From Pseudomonadota bacterium (GTDB lineage: Bacteria; Pseudomonadota; Alphaproteobacteria; Rhizobiales; Devosiaceae), in assembly GCA_023427545.1 (NCBI GenBank), contig JAEZBF010000044.1, positions 1 through 5,285 of the forward strand: a DNA stretch of 5,285 nt. The letters are read 5' to 3'. The notes beneath the pieces were generated by a model that worked only from the letters and a program-made list of their open reading frames with translations, searched no databases and was not told where the DNA came from. Shown piece after piece: positions 4,698-5,285 of this stretch. Position numbers and translations under genes: made by a program. The stretch's first letter is position 1, and every line of letters begins with the position of its first letter.

Positions 4698-5285
4698 ATG
4701 AACATCGAAAAGTATACCGAGAGGGCCCGCGGTTTCATCCAGAGCGCCCAGACGCAGGCGCTGGGAAGCGGGCACCAGCAGTTCGTACCGCTCCACCTGC
4801 TCAAGGTGCTGCTGGAGGACGAAGAGGGCATGGCGGCCGGTTTGATGCAGCGCGCCGGGGCCAACCCGAAGATGGCGCTGGCTGAGACCGAAGCCGCGCT
4901 CAAGAAGATTCCCGTCGTCTCCGGCGACAACGGCCAGGTTTATCTCGGCCGTGAGCTGGCGCGCGTATTCGACACTGCCGAAAGCGCGGCGCAGAAGGCG
5001 GGCGACAGCTTCGTCACTGTCGAGCGGCTGCTCCTGGCGCTGACCATCGAGAAGAACACCGACGCGGGCAAGATCCTCTCCGCTGCAGGCCTGACGCCGC
5101 AGGCGCTCAACGCTGCCATCGAAGAGCTGCGCAAGGGCCGCACGGCAGATTCCGCTTCGGCGGAGAATCAGTACGACGCGCTCAAGAAGTATGCGCGCGA
5201 CCTCACGGCCGACGTGCGGGCGGGCAAGCTCGACCCGGTCATCGGCCGCGACGAGGAAATCCGCCGCACCATCCAGGTGCTGAGC
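4698..5285 (+). CDS. clpB: ATP-dependent disaggregase ClpB, N-terminal part
   Basis: ClpB is a cytoplasmic hexameric AAA+ unfoldase that threads aggregated proteins through its pore and, with DnaK-DnaJ-GrpE, returns them to a folded state after heat stress. The window holds the first 196 of roughly 860-870 residues; the frame is still open at the last base. The start MNIEKYTERARGFIQSAQTQAL and the segment HQQFVPLHLLKVLLED are the first helices of the Clp N-domain (about 1-145). VSGDNGQVYLGRELARVF and GDSFVTVERLLLAL form its second repeat. NQYDALKKYARDLTADVRAG (157-176) leads into KLDPVIGRDEEIRR (177-190), the start of the first nucleotide-binding domain; Walker A lies just outside. The VSGxNGQVYL form of the N-domain is what I associate with Hyphomicrobiales ClpB. 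ClpA or ClpC are less likely given this N-domain and linker start. It has its own heat-shock promoter. Confidence 0.95.
   Translation, partial: MNIEKYTERARGFIQSAQTQALGSGHQQFVPLHLLKVLLEDEEGMAAGLMQRAGANPKMALAETEAALKKIPVVSGDNGQVYLGRELARVFDTAESAAQKAGDSFVTVERLLLALTIEKNTDAGKILSAAGLTPQALNAAIEELRKGRTADSASAENQYDALKKYARDLTADVRAGKLDPVIGRDEEIRRTIQVLS

Overview
The window is GC-rich chromosomal DNA from an alphaproteobacterium. It most resembles the Hyphomicrobiales (Rhizobiales): the ClpB N-terminus, the DUF4167 protein and the gene order ptsP-prfA-prmC-DUF4167-clpB are familiar from that group. This placement is from memory of the families, not from a search. All genes lie on the + strand, and nothing mobile, CRISPR-like or phage-like was seen.

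Layout. Positions 1-1377 hold the 3' part of ptsP (enzyme I of the nitrogen PTS), cut by the window's left edge. After 18 bases comes prfA (release factor 1, 1396-2472). It overlaps by 4 bases prmC (2469-3326), the methyltransferase that modifies the GGQ glutamine of release factors. The prmC reading frame has no ATG, GTG or TTG at its natural N-terminus. The best start is a CTG at the prfA stop, preceded by a perfect GGAGG at 7 bases. Starting at the first GTG (2601) would remove 44 residues of the normal N-terminal domain. A probable intrinsic terminator (3335-3363) ends this unit.

Positions 3364-3757 hold no convincing gene but contain many potential hairpins. This looks like a long leader or a small RNA upstream of a DUF4167 gene (3758-4450). 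The DUF4167 protein has an Asn/Arg-rich basic head, a short conserved helical core with a repeated AExYLQxA motif, and a long disordered tail with an Asp run, Gln/Pro repeats and an Arg-rich patch. A strong intrinsic terminator follows (4474-4499).

Then comes a near-consensus heat-shock (sigma-32/RpoH) promoter (4555-4584), a leader of about 105 bases with two compact hairpins, and the first 196 codons of clpB, which runs off the right edge.

How it works together. prfA and prmC form an enzyme-substrate pair for translation termination and probably share a transcript with ptsP. clpB is a separately controlled heat-shock gene. The DUF4167 gene between two terminators is its own unit. Its basic disordered protein and structured leader suggest an RNA-related role, but that is inference. 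It is the least understood part of the window.
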